From: Rhizobiales bacterium TNE-4
GTDB taxonomy: Bacteria > Pseudomonadota > Alphaproteobacteria > Rhizobiales > Beijerinckiaceae
Assembly (NCBI GenBank): GCA_019083985.1
Contig: JAHRCV010000003.1
Location: forward strand, 124,001-188,000
Reading direction: 5' to 3'
Length of the DNA stretch: 64,000 bases
A model generated the notes under the pieces. That model was not told where the DNA came from and did no database searches. It worked only from the letters and a program-made list of their open reading frames with translations. Of this stretch, positions 62,467 through 64,000 are shown one piece after another (within the stretch, counting starts at the first letter, position 1; each line of letters opens with the position of its first letter). The position numbers and the translations under genes were made by a program.

Positions 62467-64000
62467 TCAGGCGGCCTCCCGCGCCAGCTCCTCGTTCAAA
62501 AACTCACGCACATCGCTTGCTTCCACGCCCTTGGCGATGAAGCTTTGCCCGATGCCGCGGGCGAGAATGAACGTCAATTGTCCGCGTGACACTTTCTTAT
62601 CCTGCAGCATGGCGTCGATGATGGCGTCTGGCCCGGCGTTCCAGCCGGGGATATCCGCAATATGGGTGGGCAATCCTGCCTTGTGGAGATGCCTTTCGAC
62701 ACGGACGGCATCTTGCCGCGTTGCAAGCCCGCGCTTGACCGAGAAATTGAAGGCGCAGACCAAGCCGATAGCGACGGCTTCGCCATGAACGAGGCGGCTG
62801 CCATCATAATTGGTCAAGCGCTCGAAGGCGTGCGCAAAGGTGTGGCCGAGATTAAGCAAAGCGCGCTCGCCATCCTCACGCTCGTCCCGCATCACGATCG
62901 CGGCCTTGGCGGCGCAAGACACGCGGATGGCTTCCGCCCGGGCCGGTCCGCCCGCCATGATCTCGGCTTCGTGCTTTTCCAGCCATTCGAAAAATGGCGC
63001 ATCATTGATGAGCCCATATTTCACGACTTCAGCATAGCCGGCGCGGAATTCGCGCACAGGCAGGCTATCGAGAATGGCGACATCGGCCAGAACGAGATTG
63101 GGCTGGTAGAATGCACCGACGAGATTTTTGCCATGCGGCGAATTGATGCCGGTTTTTCCACCCACGGAGGAATCAACCTGCGCCAGAAGGCTCGTCGGAA
63201 TTTGCATGAAGCGCATACCACGCCGCACCGATGCCGCGCAGAACCCAGCGAGATCGCCAACAACTCCGCCGCCCAATGCAACAACGAAATCGCCGCGCTC
63301 AAACTTGCCTTCAATGATCGCGTCGCAGACGCGCGCAAATTCGGCATAACATTTGGTGCTCTCACCCGGCGGCACGATGATCGCTTTATGCCGGATGTGA
63401 TGGGCATCGAGACTTTCCTCGAGCCGATGCAGATGAAGGGCAGCGACATTCGCGTCGCAGACAATCGCACACCCCGCACCGGGAGCCATGGCAGCGAGGC
63501 GCGGTCCGGCCTCATCAATCACATGCTTGCCGATGAGAATATCGTAGGCGCGCGCACCAAGCCCGACATGAACAAGGGCATGCGCCAATTGCGGCGCGCC
63601 AGCCGGGGCCGAGAGGCCGAGATGCTGAGCGAGCGCGATAAAGAGATCGCCAACGACAGCCTCATGCGGCGCATCATGCGATTCAATGGTGAGATCAGCG
63701 AGCGCATAAACGGGCTCGCGTACGCTCAGCAAATGCCGCAGCGTGCCTTCAGGATCGGGCGTTTGCAAAAGCGGACGATTGGCGCGCTTGCGCACGCGCC
63801 GCATCAAGACGTCAGGCTCGGCCTTGAGCCAGACCGAGATGCCTTGTTCAGCAATCCGCTGGCGTGTCTCTTCGCTCATGAAAGCGCCGCCACCGGTCGC
63901 GAGCACACGCGGGCCCGAACCCAGAAGCCGCGCGATCACGCGCCGTTCACCATCGCGAAAAAACGCCTCGCCATGGGCGGCGAAAATTTCCGGGATCGTC
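62467..64000 (-). CDS. aroKB: bifunctional shikimate kinase/3-dehydroquinate synthase (5' end outside window)
   Basis: The frame is open through the window edge. The N-terminal visible part is shikimate kinase: TIPEIFAAHGEAFFRDGE, VLATGGGAFM and the lid RANRPLLQTPDPEGTL; its Walker A lies beyond 64000. From about 110 residues later it is a complete AroB: LGGGVVGDLAGFCAASVRRG, PTSLLAQVDSSVGGKTGIN, the metal-binding EVVKYGLI and LNLGHTFAHAFE. The two enzymes catalyse separate steps of the shikimate pathway; aroK and aroB are commonly adjacent and here they are one polypeptide with no stop between them. Confidence 0.93.
   Translation of the reverse strand, partial: TIPEIFAAHGEAFFRDGERRVIARLLGSGPRVLATGGGAFMSEETRQRIAEQGISVWLKAEPDVLMRRVRKRANRPLLQTPDPEGTLRHLLSVREPVYALADLTIESHDAPHEAVVGDLFIALAQHLGLSAPAGAPQLAHALVHVGLGARAYDILIGKHVIDEAGPRLAAMAPGAGCAIVCDANVAALHLHRLEESLDAHHIRHKAIIVPPGESTKCYAEFARVCDAIIEGKFERGDFVVALGGGVVGDLAGFCAASVRRGMRFMQIPTSLLAQVDSSVGGKTGINSPHGKNLVGAFYQPNLVLADVAILDSLPVREFRAGYAEVVKYGLINDAPFFEWLEKHEAEIMAGGPARAEAIRVSCAAKAAIVMRDEREDGERALLNLGHTFAHAFERLTNYDGSRLVHGEAVAIGLVCAFNFSVKRGLATRQDAVRVERHLHKAGLPTHIADIPGWNAGPDAIIDAMLQDKKVSRGQLTFILARGIGQSFIAKGVEASDVREFLNEELAREAA

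Noticed and set aside
61128-62540. A 470-codon plus-strand frame opposite the CorC-type gene
   Set aside because: His/Arg/Asp-rich with no domain; the minus-strand protein has full DUF21, CBS and CorC domains.

Overview
The window reads as a stretch of chromosome from an alphaproteobacterium of the order Hyphomicrobiales (Rhizobiales), most likely a Beijerinckiaceae/Methylocystaceae-type organism. Supporting this are high G+C, the hemC-hemD-mitofilin-HemY heme operon, a DUF1674 (SDHAF4-like) gene, glnK-amtB behind a -24/-12 promoter, and the block dapF-mtaB-ftsY-yciB-ccmG-ccmD-ccmC. The family-level placement is an inference from gene content only. There are no insertion sequences, integrases, CRISPR arrays, rRNA genes or complete prophages.

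Layout. 0-6.2 kb holds division and envelope genes (ftsEX, a DUF218 protein, plsC) and a proteostasis operon on the minus strand (thioredoxin-TPR chaperone, LON-N protein, Trm112-like), then a prolyl-tRNA deacylase. 6.3-9 kb has tRNA-Gly(GCC), three LprI-like (DUF1311) secreted proteins in a row, and small genes. 9-12 kb is a minus-strand operon (tsaD, GNAT, gpsA, EVE protein). 12.2-16.7 kb is the heme/membrane operon, in which hemD and an alpha-proteobacterial Mic60 run together in one reading frame; it is followed by tRNA-Thr(CGT). 16.9-24.5 kb is an accessory block: two near-identical secreted alpha/beta hydrolases, a PLP enzyme, a Tat-type amidohydrolase, a catalytically odd SDR and a secreted lipase. 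24.6-26.5 kb is an arsenic resistance operon (arsR-acr3-arsC) with a visible operator. 26.6-42.3 kb is mostly housekeeping: DEAD-box helicase, Tex, PurU, a DUF305 protein, an HMG-CoA lyase/CoA-transferase pair, RsmB, heparinase-like protein, PurH, an MFS transporter and a UbiH-type hydroxylase.

42.4-64 kb carries tesB, glnK-amtB, ftsK-lolA, xthA, an envelope regulator cluster (CNBD protein, degenerate response regulator, L,D-transpeptidase), a metallo-beta-lactamase-fold enzyme, dapF-mtaB, a small two-gene cassette broken by one amber codon, an RluA-type synthase, ftsY, an intergenic palindromic repeat, a FAH-family hydrolase, yciB, ccmG-ccmD-ccmC, a CorC-type transporter and a shikimate kinase/dehydroquinate synthase fusion that leaves the window.

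What stands out: the HemD-Mic60 fusion upstream of HemY, the triple LprI cluster, the amber-interrupted cassette at 55.6-56.3 kb, the SDR and response regulator that have each lost key active residues, and the replacement of the expected ccmB-ccmA by corC and aroKB. I did not find a clearly new multi-gene defence or mobile system.
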